A stretch of DNA of 64,000 nucleotides from contig OZ252020.1 in assembly GCA_965247505.1 (NCBI GenBank), positions 2,976,001 to 3,040,000 of the forward strand, in the 5' to 3' direction. Below the pieces are notes generated by a model that worked only from the letters and a program-made list of their open reading frames with translations, was not told where the DNA came from and made no database searches. This DNA comes from CAIYRG01 sp965247505 (GTDB lineage: Bacteria > Pseudomonadota > Alphaproteobacteria > Micropepsales > Micropepsaceae). Below are positions 26,541 through 35,175 of this stretch, piece by piece; position 1 is the first letter of the stretch, and every line of letters starts with the position of its first letter. Made by a program: the position numbers and the translations under genes.

Positions 26541-27119
26541 ATGCGTATTTTTAGGCTTACTCTCACCTTGGCGTGCTCGCTCTTCGCATTTTCGGCGTCG
26601 GCGCAGGGCTGGATCGAGTTTGTCGACGAAGAAGAATTATTCGGCGTGAATCTGCCGCACATGCCGCGTGTCGAGAGTATCCGCTACATTTCAGAATTCG
26701 GTGCCGATCTTCCCGGAAAAGTCTTTATCGCGTCGGAACCGCAGGTCAATTACAAGATCACGGTTGTTGATTACGCGGACAATCCTGTGCAGCACCCCTG
26801 GAGAGTGTGGGACTTCACAGGCTCTGTCGCCTACGCCGCATGGCAAATCCGCAAACGCGGAGGCGATATCACCCATGATGGTTGGACTGAGGCCGACCGC
26901 ATTCCGGGCCACCACCTCCAGATCACCAATGCCGATCAAAGTCGCACCTATGCCGCAATGCACTCACATGGGACACGGCTTTATATTTTCGAGGCGATTG
27001 CAGCGCCGGGCGCGACACCGCCGATCCAATATCAGCAATCTGTAATTGTCCTCGATGAAGAGGGAGAGGTCGTTCGCTACGATACGGACTTCCGCACGAG
27101 GATCGACCCGCGACGCTAA
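26541..27119 (+). CDS. Small secreted protein of unknown function (DRIPGH family, copy A)
   Basis: 192 residues with a signal peptide ending FSASAQ (about residue 22). The mature part starts GWIEFVDEEELFGVNLPH and contains YKITVVDYAD, then EADRIPGHHLQIT, and ends with a strand-rich QQSVIVLDEEGEVVRYDTDFRTR. I do not recognise a named domain. It is paralogous to 28906-29487, to the damaged gene at 47530 and more distantly to 61170-61961. It is convergent with a Kelch gene that begins nine bases after its stop. Confidence 0.75.
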   Translation: MRIFRLTLTLACSLFAFSASAQGWIEFVDEEELFGVNLPHMPRVESIRYISEFGADLPGKVFIASEPQVNYKITVVDYADNPVQHPWRVWDFTGSVAYAAWQIRKRGGDITHDGWTEADRIPGHHLQITNADQSRTYAAMHSHGTRLYIFEAIAAPGATPPIQYQQSVIVLDEEGEVVRYDTDFRTRIDPRR

Positions 27120-27127
27120 TGAGCGTG

Positions 27128-28129
27128 TCAGGGAAGCTCAAACACGAGCGTGTCGTCTACCTTGCCCGCACCGCCGCAACTGGTCGAGCCGTCGAAGAAG
27201 AAAAGCTTGTCGTCGGCGGAGGCGGCGGCAAATGCGTGCCGCGCTTGGGGAAGCGCCGGGAAACTCACTCAGCTTTGGGTCGCGAGATCATAAGCTTCGA
27301 CTTCATCATAGGTCCCACCTTCCTCGCGGCATTCGCCGCCGGCAACAAACAGCATGCCGTGATATTCGGCGAAGGCGACGCTCGAACGCCCCGTGGGCAT
27401 TGGCGGCGCAGATTCCCAAGAATCCGTCGCGGGATCGTAAATATCGTGCAGCCCAACATTGGACGGGTTTGGCCCCAGGCGGCCCCCGATCAAATGAATT
27501 TTGTCGTCGACGACAAAGGCAGAGGCATGATCGCGCGGCGTCGGCAACGGCGCGGCCAAACTCCAAGAATTACTCGCCGGATCGTAGACTTCATGCGTGC
27601 CGAAGGTCTCATTGCAGCCGAAGCGACCACCGATCGAGTGAATCTTCCCGTCAATGGCTGCGAGCACGCCGCCGCCTTGGGCCTCGGCGAAGGGCGCAAG
27701 CGTCTCCCATTCATCGGTGGCTGTATCATATGCATAGAAGCCGGCAGACGAGAGTGTATGCGTGCTTCCGCCGAATCCGCCCGCCACGTAGATTTTTCCG
27801 TTCACTACGGCGAGTGCCTGATGGGTTACCCCTTCCGGAGCGCGGGCGAGCTCACGCCAGCTATCGCTCTGCGGATCATATTCGGTGGTGTAGCCGGTCT
27901 CGTAATGGGTGCCCTCATTGGTCTCCGGATTTTCATCCCAGGCGCCGCCGACCAGATATATTTTTCCGTTGACGTTGGCAGCCTTCATTTCACTGCGCGC
28001 GATGGGAAGGGGCGCAGCCATGGACCACTCGCTGTTTGGCTGTTGCGCGACGGTGGGTGGCGCGGCGAAAATGCCGCTCAATAGGAATGCACTAAGGAGT
28101 ACACGGCGAGGAGTTGTCTTGTCGGCCAT
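27128..28129 (-). pseudogene. Secreted Kelch-repeat beta-propeller interrupted by an in-frame TGA
   Basis: A secreted propeller of six Kelch-like blades, each with a GGxx-DE-Y-P-W pattern (GKIYLVGGAW, GKIYVAGGFGG, GKIHSIGGRF, DKIHLIGGRLG, GMLFVAGGE). The start at 28129 aligns with the intact paralogue (32481-33476). The frame stops at TGA (27269-27271), but the same frame continues for 47 codons with the paralogous last blade SFPALPQARHAF and KLFFFDGSTSCGG. In the paralogue the interrupted position is tryptophan (NWLTFP), so a TGG-to-TGA change truncated the propeller. Shorter product of about 286 residues is possible. The related N-acetylneuraminate epimerase shares the fold; substrate is unknown. 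Confidence 0.8.
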
Positions 28130-28147
28130 AAAACTGCTCATTTCCAA

Positions 28148-28327
28148 AGTTCGATTGAACGAAAACGAAGCGGGCGTTTTTTCGAAATGCCCATCACAAA
28201 TGAACCATAGCTCCGTGCAACCCAGCCGGGAAGTGTGAGAAGCACAATCTCGGCATCGACAGCCAAGGCAATATCTATGCGGTGGAAGGCCAAGGCCAAA
28301 GCAAGGGCAAACGGGTGCAGCAATTCG
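28148..28327. other. Intergenic, nothing firm
   Basis: 180 bp upstream of the Kelch pseudogene and after the MmcQ/YjbR gene. A weakly coding-like plus-strand stretch near 28230-28345 was not supported by homology. Confidence 0.3.
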
Positions 28328-28699
28328 TCAATCTGAGTGGGCTTGATTGAGGCCCAATTCTTTTTGTTTTTTCTTCGACAGGCCGAGTGAAACGATTTTG
28401 TGAGATTGGCGCAGATAGTCTTTCAGATCCGCATTGGACAGCCCCGGCTTTGCATAGTGCTGAATCCATTTCATTCCGCGCGATGCCAAATAAGGCGCCG
28501 GGCGTAAGCCTGGTTGATCCCTTAGAATCTCATATGACAACGGGCTCACTTTAAATGTGAACCCTGGCTGCCCATCGCCCCAGCCTCCAATGGCGAAGAC
28601 TTTGCCGCCGACTTTCCAAACATGAGCGCCACCCCATTGAACCACATGGCTGGTGGCGGTAAGCGCGCGGCAAAACGCGTTGAATTCGTCATAGGTCAA
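28328..28699 (-). CDS. MmcQ/YjbR-family small protein
   Basis: 123 residues from a TTG at 28699, chosen because relatives begin TYDEFNAFC; the frame stays open further to 28756. Conserved features are VVQWGGAHVWKVGGKVFAIGGW, FTFKVSP and RGMKWIQHY. Family members have a CyaY-like fold and are sometimes called DNA-binding, but the function is not settled. It is unrelated to its neighbours in role and may be a passenger within the duplicated DRIPGH/Kelch region. Confidence 0.8.
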   Translation of the reverse strand: MTYDEFNAFCRALTATSHVVQWGGAHVWKVGGKVFAIGGWGDGQPGFTFKVSPLSYEILRDQPGLRPAPYLASRGMKWIQHYAKPGLSNADLKDYLRQSHKIVSLGLSKKKQKELGLNQAHSD

Positions 28700-28905
28700 T
28701 GGAAACCCGCCTGCATGCCCGACCCCAAATGCACGATCCTGAATACTATGGCTCAAGCAATCCTAGATAATTTTACTGCTGCTCAAGCCATTGTTCAGGC
28801 AAATTCAAGATAAGATACTCAGCGGATGTCCGGCACCCATGACGGGGCGCGTAATTTCGGCTAATCTCGAACATTAGTGAATAGGATCGGTGGGAGAGGG
28901 TGATT

Positions 28906-29487
28906 ATGCGGTTTTCGACAATTGTTTTTGCGATGGTAGGAATGCTCATCGCGTTTCCGGCGGCGGCGCAAGGCTGGATCGAGTTCGTCGATCGCGACGA
29001 ATTCTTCGGCATAAATCTGCCGCATGAGCCTAGTGTCGAGAATACTACCTATTCTTCAGAATTCGGCGCCGAATATCCGGGCAAAGTTTATACTGCCTCG
29101 GACGGCCCCGTGGAGTACAAGATTACGGTCATCGATTATACCAATTCCTCGGAATTGGAGGGCTCGCGCGGCGTGTGGGATTATGCGGGCTCGGTTGCCT
29201 ATGCCGCGTGGCAGATCCGCAAGCGCGGCGGCGAGTTTACCCATGATGGGTGGACCGAAGCCGACCGCATCCCTGGTCATCATCTGCAAATTACCAATGA
29301 AGATAACAGCCGCACCTATGTCGCAATCCATTCGCATAATATGCGGCTCCATATTTTTGAAGCCTTCGCGGCGCCCGGTGCGATCGCGCCGATCCAATAT
29401 CAGCAATCCGTGGTGTTCCTCGACGAGGACGGGGAGATCGTCCGCTTCGACACGGATTTTAGAACCAGGATCGACCCGGGACGGTGA
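28906..29487 (+). CDS. Small secreted protein of unknown function (DRIPGH family, copy B)
   Basis: 193 residues from the ATG at 28906, with GGGAGAGGG seven bases upstream; an earlier GTG at 28900 is less likely. The signal peptide ends FPAAAQ. GWIEFVDRDEFFGINLPHEP, YKITVIDYT, AYAAWQIRKRGGEFTHDGWTE and ADRIPGHHLQIT align with copy A at 26541 throughout. Its convergent Kelch partner is now 3 kb away at 32481, on the far side of a lipoprotein gene, an IS30 and a broken TPR gene. Function unknown. Confidence 0.75.
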   Translation: MRFSTIVFAMVGMLIAFPAAAQGWIEFVDRDEFFGINLPHEPSVENTTYSSEFGAEYPGKVYTASDGPVEYKITVIDYTNSSELEGSRGVWDYAGSVAYAAWQIRKRGGEFTHDGWTEADRIPGHHLQITNEDNSRTYVAIHSHNMRLHIFEAFAAPGAIAPIQYQQSVVFLDEDGEIVRFDTDFRTRIDPGR

Positions 29488-29615
29488 TTGGTTCGCGTAT
29501 TGAGATTTGTAGATCTCTCCGGTTCTTTGATTTCTTCGTTGCCTGCTTGCGGGGGGCAAAGCGGACATCGGCCAAGTCATTTATCTGACGGCTTACCCGG
29601 TCGTGCGATTAAGCG
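29488..29615. repeat. Intergenic gap with one half of a dispersed palindrome
   Basis: Contains AAAGCGGACATCGG at 29557-29570, which matches the right half of the palindromic repeats noted at 32405, 33689 and 48208. The left half is not clear here. Confidence 0.4.
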
Positions 29616-29876
29616 CTATTGCGTTCTCATTGCGCGCGGGTTAGCCGCTCGTAGGATAGTACACACAGCCTCACCTTCCCTTCGCCCCCTAGCAAACTCA
29701 CTCGCGTAGTCGGCGGCCTCGAACAAGTCGGTGTCCACATTGGCTAGCGTGGCTTCACAGTCGCGAGAGTAACCGAAGGCGTATCCATCATTGTATGCTG
29801 TCTCCTGTTGATCATCTGGGCCGCTGCAGGCGGTAAACAACATGGACATCAACGCCAAACCCAGAAAAACTCTCAT
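29616..29876 (-). CDS. Small predicted lipoprotein
   Basis: 86 residues from the ATG at 29876. The leader MRVFLGLALMSMLFTAC ends with a lipobox-like LFTAC, so cysteine 17 would carry lipid. The mature part is polar and acidic with a second cysteine pair (SRDCEAT, AVCTIL). The start was chosen for the lipobox; the frame is open to 29939. No named family is recognised. It lies between the secreted protein copy B and the IS30 element. Confidence 0.6.
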   Translation of the reverse strand: MRVFLGLALMSMLFTACSGPDDQQETAYNDGYAFGYSRDCEATLANVDTDLFEAADYASEFARGRREGEAVCTILRAANPRAMRTQ

Positions 29877-29988
29877 GAGGTCCACCCTTCCGGCGGTTGT
29901 TCCGCCGAATATTACAAAAATAGCCATTGCTGAACACAAGCGAGCTGACAGGGAGAATTTGGGCCGAGCGGTTTGAGAGGAAAATGCT

Positions 29989-31250
29989 CGCTATTGGCTG
30001 TGGTCTCAAGTGATGGACGCAACACTTTATCTTAATTGGAAAAGATGGAGTGTTCGATGGATCAAGGAAATGGGAATCAGAAAAGCCATTACGGTTTCAG
30101 TGCGTTAGAGAAGGACGAAGTTTGGGAGCGTTGGGCTCGGGGTGAAACGCTGAAGGCGATCGGGCGAGTTTTCGGTAAGCCCTCGTCGTCGATTCGTGGT
30201 CAGCTGTCGCCCTATGGCGGGATCCGACCAGCACCCCGGCGGCGTTCAAAGCTGGCTTTGACATTGTCGGAGCGCGAGGAGATCTCCAGAGGTCTCGCGG
30301 CGGAACAATCTGCACGCTCTTTGGCAAGGTTGCTGGGCCGTGCGCCCTCGACGGTGAGCCGAGAGATTCGCCGCAATGGGGGCTATGATCGCTACCGCGC
30401 GGCATTGTCCGACGAAGCGGCCTTTATACGTGCGCGCCGGCCGAAGCGATGTAAATTGGCGGGCAATGCGCAGTTACGACAGACAGTAGCGCGCAAGCTT
30501 AAACAGGATTGGTCGCCCCAGCAGATCGCCGGTTGGATGAAGCAGATGCATCCCGAAGACGAGAGCAAACGCGTGTCGCACGAGACGATCTATCGAAGCT
30601 TATTTATTCAATCCCGTGGGGCATTTAGGAAGGAACTGACCGGGTATCTTCGCTCCAAACGGACAATGCGGCGCTCTAAGCGTGCGAGCTCGCATGGCGA
30701 TGGCCGTGGGCAGATCACGGATATCGTTTCGATCAGCGAGCGCCCTGCAAGCGTGGAAGATCGTGCGGTGCCCGGTCATTGGGAAGGCGATCTTCTGGCC
30801 GGCTCGAAGAACACGCATATCGCAACCTTGGTCGAGCGTCATACCCGCTATGTGATGCTGGCGAAGATCCCCACTAAGGACACCGAGACAGTCGTGAATG
30901 CACTGATCAAACAGGCGAAGAAGCTTCCCACCGAACTCTACAAATCTCTGACCTGGGACCGGGGCAAGGAGCTTGCCGATCACAAGCGCTTTAGCTTGGC
31001 GACCAATATCAATGTCTATTTCTGCGATCCGCAAAGCCCTTGGCAGCGTGGCTCCAATGAGAACACCAATGGCCTCCTACGACAGTACTTTCCCAAAGGG
31101 ACGGACCTATCCGTGCATTCGCAGGCGCACCTAAATAAGATCGCCCGCAGGCTCAACGAAAGGCCACGTCAGACCTTGGGGTTCCAGACCCCGGCAGATA
31201 GATTTAATGCCTGTGTTGCGTCCATCACTTGAGGCCACAAGCCAATAGCG
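29989..31250 (+). mobile_element. Intact IS30-family element (copy a)
   Basis: Ends are imperfect inverted repeats of about 37 bp: left 29989-30025 and right 31213-31250, both reading outside-in cgctattggc then CTCAAGTGATGGACGCAAC, with one base inserted and one mismatch. No clear target duplication longer than 2-3 bp was seen, as usual for IS30. A 3'-matching but end-less copy of the same element is fused to IS256 at 41592-42632. The right end abuts an intergenic repeat also present at 40203. Confidence 0.85.
30045..31232 (+). CDS. IS30-family transposase (copy a)
   Basis: 395 residues from the ATG at 30045. Two N-terminal helix-turn-helix stretches (FSALEKDEVWERWARGETLKA and LSEREEISRGLAAEQSARSLA) precede the DDE core: aspartates in PGHWEGDLLAG and LTWDRGKEL, and the glutamate in NENTNGLLRQYFPKG, which is the IS30 signature. 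The reading frame is complete, so this copy may be active. Its stop falls inside the right inverted repeat. Confidence 0.92.
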   Translation: MECSMDQGNGNQKSHYGFSALEKDEVWERWARGETLKAIGRVFGKPSSSIRGQLSPYGGIRPAPRRRSKLALTLSEREEISRGLAAEQSARSLARLLGRAPSTVSREIRRNGGYDRYRAALSDEAAFIRARRPKRCKLAGNAQLRQTVARKLKQDWSPQQIAGWMKQMHPEDESKRVSHETIYRSLFIQSRGAFRKELTGYLRSKRTMRRSKRASSHGDGRGQITDIVSISERPASVEDRAVPGHWEGDLLAGSKNTHIATLVERHTRYVMLAKIPTKDTETVVNALIKQAKKLPTELYKSLTWDRGKELADHKRFSLATNINVYFCDPQSPWQRGSNENTNGLLRQYFPKGTDLSVHSQAHLNKIARRLNERPRQTLGFQTPADRFNACVASIT

Positions 31251-31451
31251 GACAATCTCCGATGTTATGAGTCTTGATCCTGCGCCCTTGATGCTCTGCG
31301 CAAACGCATATCGGTATTCATGAAGTCGACCGGCAACTGCTGAACTGTGAGTCGTCCAAGAGAACAATGGGTCGACAATAGGCCAATTGCTTGGAGATTT
31401 TTTGGCTTCCAGCGCGGGAAGGTGTAGACTTTTCCAACGCGAGTACGGGGC
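31246..31451. repeat. Diverged intergenic repeat, copy 1
   Basis: Resembles 40203-40407 in the same orientation. Both begin AGCGGACA, share a block around TTGATCCTGC-CCCTTG (31275 and 40231) and end with a block around CTTTTCC-ACGCGA (31431 and 40385). The distance between blocks is 156 versus 154 bp, so the segments are homologous although the middle has drifted. No coding potential is seen. This copy lies upstream of the broken TPR gene and is cut at its left edge by the IS30. Confidence 0.55.
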
Positions 31452-31525
31452 CACTTGGCGCGCATATATGTGCACAATGCACGAGATTTTCGCGTCACGC
31501 TCATGCAACACATAGGAGGCTGAAA

Positions 31526-32377
31526 ATGCGAGCGAGTGCTAGCTTCGTTTTTCTCACGATCTTATGCATATCTGCCTCAGCATCAGCCCAGGGCGTTGGG
31601 GAGGGGACTAACTCTTTTCAGTGCCAACCTAGATTGGCAGACGGAGCGTGTTTTTTCCTTGAGATGGGAAGGTGCGCGGACCCGAATCCCAGAATTGCGA
31701 TCCCGGCCTGTAGCCGGCAGTTGGCAACGTCAGATGGTCGCGCTAACCCCGGCAATCTCCGTAGGGATCGGGCACTCCGCTACTAGCTACGCGCCACTGC
31801 CTACGCAAAACAGGGGGAAGTCGACCGCGCGCTCGCAGATTTTGATCGCTCAATTAAAGTGTATAGTAAATTCTATTGGATTCACGCCTTGCTGGGTTCC
31901 GCTCTTTTTGCACTGGGTGACGAGCAGGGGGCGCTCGCGTCAATTAATGAAGCAGTTAACTTAGCGCCTAATAACGCCAACATACTCAATGGTAGGGCCA
32001 GACTATTGTCTACTGCTCTGGACGAAAATGTGCGCAATGGCCCACAAGCGATGGCCGACGCGCAAAGAGCAATGGCGCTTGAACCGGGGCGGCCCGCCTT
32101 TGTTGCTGCGCTCGCAACTGCCTACGCCGAAAACGGCGAGTTCGAGAATGCGGTAGAGACGCAGCAACACGCGATAGATTTGTTGGATCCTGCCGATCCT
32201 GCCTATCAGGATGTGATTGACGCTTATCGGAGCCGGCTCGATCTCTATCGGGAGGGCATGCCCTTTCGGAGAGAGATGATTACATGCGGCGCAGTTGAAG
32301 ATCCCTCTGACGCCGATCAGGACATTATTAGGTCTATCTTTTCACCCGTAGTGTTTTGTTTTCGCGACGACACGTAA
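31526..32377 (+). pseudogene. Secreted TPR protein interrupted by an in-frame TAG
   Basis: Starts at an ATG with AGGAGG upstream and a signal peptide ending SASAQG. The frame reads to TAG at 31784-31786 and then continues in the same frame to 32377: LRATAYAKQGEVDRALADFDRSI, ALLGSALFALGDEQGALASINEAVNLAPNNANILNGRA and AFVAALATAYAENGEFENAVETQQHAI are TPR helices. Upstream, ACSRQLATSDGRAN is the usual start of such SEL1/TPR exported proteins. One nonsense change splits the gene; the downstream part has an ATG at 31859. Such proteins mediate protein contacts in the periplasm. Confidence 0.75.
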
Positions 32378-32404
32378 CGGCGCCTGCCCTCAACTGGCTA
32401 CGCC

Positions 32405-32432
32405 ATGTCCGCTCTTAGAGGTAAAGCAGACG
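32405..32432. repeat. Dispersed palindromic repeat
   Basis: ATGTCCGCTCTTAGAG followed by GTAAAGCAGACG forms an imperfect palindrome between two convergent genes. It belongs with 33689-33718 and 48208-48237: left arm ATGTCYGCTTTC, right arm AAAGCGGACAT. Confidence 0.5.
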
Positions 32433-32480
32433 CCGCGAACAGGGCTGCCAACGCATGGAGGCCAGGACGAATAAACGCCC

Positions 32481-33476
32481 TCAGTGAAGCGTAAGAAGGA
32501 GCGTTTCGTCCGTCTTACCCCCGCCGCCACAATTCGTTGAGCCACCAAAGAAAAAAAGCTTGTCGCCCACCGCGGCAGCGGAAAACGCATGCCGCGCAAC
32601 CGGGAGGTCCGGAAACGTCAGCCAGTTGCCGCTTTCCAGATCGAAAGCTTCGACTTCGTCATATGGGCCGCCCTCGCGGCACTCGCCACCGGCAATGAAA
32701 AGCATTCCGCGGTATTGGGCATTTGCGACACTCGATCGCCCTGTGGGCATGGGCGGCGCTGATGTCCATGTGTCGCTCGCCGGATCGTAAATATCGTGTA
32801 GTCCGACATTTGACGGGTTCGGGCCTAACCGTCCTCCAATCAGGTGAATTTTACCATCGACGACAAAGGCGGCGGCATGATCCCGAGCCGTTGGTAGTGC
32901 TGCCGCTGAATGCCAAGAATTGGTGGCGGGATTATAGACGGTGTGCGTCCCGAATGTCTCGTCGCCCACGACGCGGCCACCGATCGCATGAAGCATGCCA
33001 CCAACAGCTGCGAGCACCCCGCCGCCCTGAGGTCCAGAGAATGGCGCAAGCGATTGCCATTGATCACTCGCAGGATCGTAGGAATACACGCCCGCCGCCG
33101 AAAGAGTGTGCCTGCCGCCGCCAAAACCGCCCGCCACATAAATCTTCCCGTCCAAAACGGCGACCGCTTGATGCGTTAGACCCGCTGGAGAACGGGCACG
33201 TTCGCGCCAAGTGTCGGTTTGCGGATCGTATTCGGTGGTGTAGCCAGTACTATGATGAGTGATCTCTTCTCCGTTGCTTATTTCCGTCCATGCGCCGCCA
33301 ATAATATAAATCTTTCCGTCTACCACAGCGGTTTTAGCTTCGCCGCGAGCTACCGGGAGCGGCGCCACCATGGACCAGGTTGCGGCCTGTTGTTGCGCGA
33401 ACGCGGCCGGTACGGCAAATGCGCCGGTGAGCGTCAATGCCAAAAACATGACGTGGAAATTTGATTTATGGGACAT
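32481..33476 (-). CDS. Secreted Kelch-repeat beta-propeller, intact copy
   Basis: 331 residues with signal peptide (ends AAFAQ near residue 28). Kelch blades repeat as GKIYIIGGAW, GKIYVAGGFGG, GMLHAIGGRVVG, GKIHLIGGRLG, GMLFIAGGECR and DKLFFFGGSTN, giving a six-bladed propeller. It matches 27128-28129 over the full length and keeps the last blade that the other copy has lost. Exported Kelch propellers often bind or epimerise sugars, but nothing nearby identifies a substrate. Confidence 0.85.
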   Translation of the reverse strand: MSHKSNFHVMFLALTLTGAFAVPAAFAQQQAATWSMVAPLPVARGEAKTAVVDGKIYIIGGAWTEISNGEEITHHSTGYTTEYDPQTDTWRERARSPAGLTHQAVAVLDGKIYVAGGFGGGRHTLSAAGVYSYDPASDQWQSLAPFSGPQGGGVLAAVGGMLHAIGGRVVGDETFGTHTVYNPATNSWHSAAALPTARDHAAAFVVDGKIHLIGGRLGPNPSNVGLHDIYDPASDTWTSAPPMPTGRSSVANAQYRGMLFIAGGECREGGPYDEVEAFDLESGNWLTFPDLPVARHAFSAAAVGDKLFFFGGSTNCGGGGKTDETLLLTLH

Positions 33477-33882
33477 GAGCGGCCTCCATTTTCTTTAAGT
33501 ACAGGTCAGCGGAGATTAGGCTGACATTCTCCGTTTGGCCGGTTGATCCAGCCCTTCAGCAGGACAATAGCCTCGTCTCCGGTAATCGGGAAGCGCGAGA
33601 ACGCTGCTTCTCGTTCCTGACATGATTTTTTTGGGGGACACGGGTCTAGAGAGAGTGTCCTGGAGTGCAGCTTCGTCAGTTTGGAGGAATGTCTCCTTTC
33701 GGCAGAAAAAGCGGACATGTCAGCACAATCTCGCTTAAAATTGCCATAGAAAGCCCATCTCTCTAAGCTTAACCTTGGAAGCTGAGGGCGGAAACACCGG
33801 TGATTTTGCCGGTTCGCCACTCAGATAATTTATTTCGGGGACCAATCTTTTTTAAGGGCCAAATTATTCGAGGGGAAGCATT
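33477..33882. other. Divergent intergenic region with a palindromic repeat
   Basis: 406 bp between the minus-strand Kelch gene and the plus-strand secreted gene, so two promoters are expected. It contains the palindrome at 33689-33718. A 104-codon minus-strand frame here (33506-33820) has a composition unlike its neighbours and no recognisable motif; it is considered non-coding. Confidence 0.35.
33689..33718. repeat. Dispersed palindromic repeat
   Basis: Left arm ATGTCTCCTTTC, loop of about 5-6 bases, right arm AAAAAGCGGACAT. Best-preserved right arm of the family in this window; see also 32405-32432 and 48208-48237. Confidence 0.55.
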
Positions 33883-35088
33883 ATGACTAATCAATGGATG
33901 GCGAGCGCTTCAACGGCTGCGCTGATTGCCGGCTTGCTCTTAGGCGCGGCAGCCTGCGCAGAGGCGGCGGACGCACCGGATTTGTTCACCACCGAGAACT
34001 TCCGCAATGACCGCGCGCTTTGGTCCGACACCGCTTACTACCGCAACAACACGGCCGGGCAATTGCGGGGCCAAGCGTTCAATTTCGACAGCGGCGGCGC
34101 GGGCAATGGCCAAATCGCTTCCTCAAGAGCCTATGGCACCGAAGGGTCCGCCTCGACCGGACCGGTGGATGATCTACTTAAGAGTCCCTATTCCTACACC
34201 ACAGCCGAGGAGCATTATCAGGCTTGGCAGGAGGAAGCCGATGGCGGGACGCAGCATACCAAAGATAGCATTCCCGATTGGAGCGGCCGCTGGATGGGTG
34301 GCGCCGGGCTCGGCACTGGCGATAGATCGCCGGCCGATGTCGTGCAGTTACTGCAACCCGAATACCAAGAAGCCTATGTCCTCAGGTTAAGATCGGTGCT
34401 TGAAGGACGCCTCTGGAGCGCCGGGACTTTCTGTTTCCAAAGAGGATTTTTTGCCTCCCTTGCCCCAAGCGAGTGGATTGTCACGCCCGATCGGACTTGG
34501 AGTTTGGGCGAGAGCAATACCGGCAACACCATCCGTTGGATTTACACCAATGGTGAGGGGCATACCCCCGAGAATTTCGCTTATCCCAAATGGCACGGCG
34601 AATCGATCGGCTTCTGGGACGGCGATTCACTCATCATCCACACCAACCAGGTCAAGGGATGGTTCGGCGGTATTTCCGAGTTCAGCGATCAGCTGGAATC
34701 CGTAGAGCGCTACACGCGCGTTGGCGATGTCATCGAGGGTGAAATCACTGTGTACGATCCGGAAGTTTACACCCGTCCGATGCACAATACCGTACGCTTC
34801 ACGCTCGACCCCGAAACCATGATCGCGCTCAACAGAATGTTGCTCAACAGCTGCACCGATACCAATGGCCCGTCAAACAAAGTTCATATGGATGAACGCG
34901 GACTTAATAATGAACGCCTGCCGGGCGATCCGGAATATTTCAATGCGGCGGATCCTCGACCTTGGGTGACTTATTTGGAAGAGGGCGAAAGGCGCTACAA
35001 TGCCTATCTCGCTTTCGGTGGAACGCCGAGCCATGCGTTGAACACGGACCCGACCGGATCTCAGATTATCGACAGAACAGATAATTAG
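33883..35088 (+). CDS. Large secreted protein related to the GDTLVVDT family
   Basis: 401 residues with a signal peptide (MTNQWMASAST to about EAADA). The central part has KWHGESIGFWDGDSLIIHT and, further on, SDQLESVERYT, which correspond to the GESVGHYEGDTLVVDT and KLHVTERW motifs of 38262 and 39205. Two cysteines (TFCFQRG, LLNSCTDT) could form a disulphide like that in the shorter relatives. I know this type only as conserved hypothetical proteins of proteobacteria and acidobacteria. It has a long polar N-terminal extension unlike the others. Confidence 0.75.
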   Translation: MTNQWMASASTAALIAGLLLGAAACAEAADAPDLFTTENFRNDRALWSDTAYYRNNTAGQLRGQAFNFDSGGAGNGQIASSRAYGTEGSASTGPVDDLLKSPYSYTTAEEHYQAWQEEADGGTQHTKDSIPDWSGRWMGGAGLGTGDRSPADVVQLLQPEYQEAYVLRLRSVLEGRLWSAGTFCFQRGFFASLAPSEWIVTPDRTWSLGESNTGNTIRWIYTNGEGHTPENFAYPKWHGESIGFWDGDSLIIHTNQVKGWFGGISEFSDQLESVERYTRVGDVIEGEITVYDPEVYTRPMHNTVRFTLDPETMIALNRMLLNSCTDTNGPSNKVHMDERGLNNERLPGDPEYFNAADPRPWVTYLEEGERRYNAYLAFGGTPSHALNTDPTGSQIIDRTDN

Positions 35089-35175
35089 GGTAGCACGCAC
35101 AGGGATTAGTTCAACGAAGTAACATATCTGGACGCCCCGCGCGTATTTGGGGCAGATCTGGATATAATACGATCA

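Noticed and set aside
27046..28084. Two long plus-strand frames opposite the Kelch gene
   Set aside because: Low-complexity Arg-rich or motif-free translations; the minus strand carries the Kelch blades.
33506..33820. 104-codon minus-strand frame in the intergenic region
   Set aside because: No signal, domain or codon pattern, and it overlaps a palindromic repeat.
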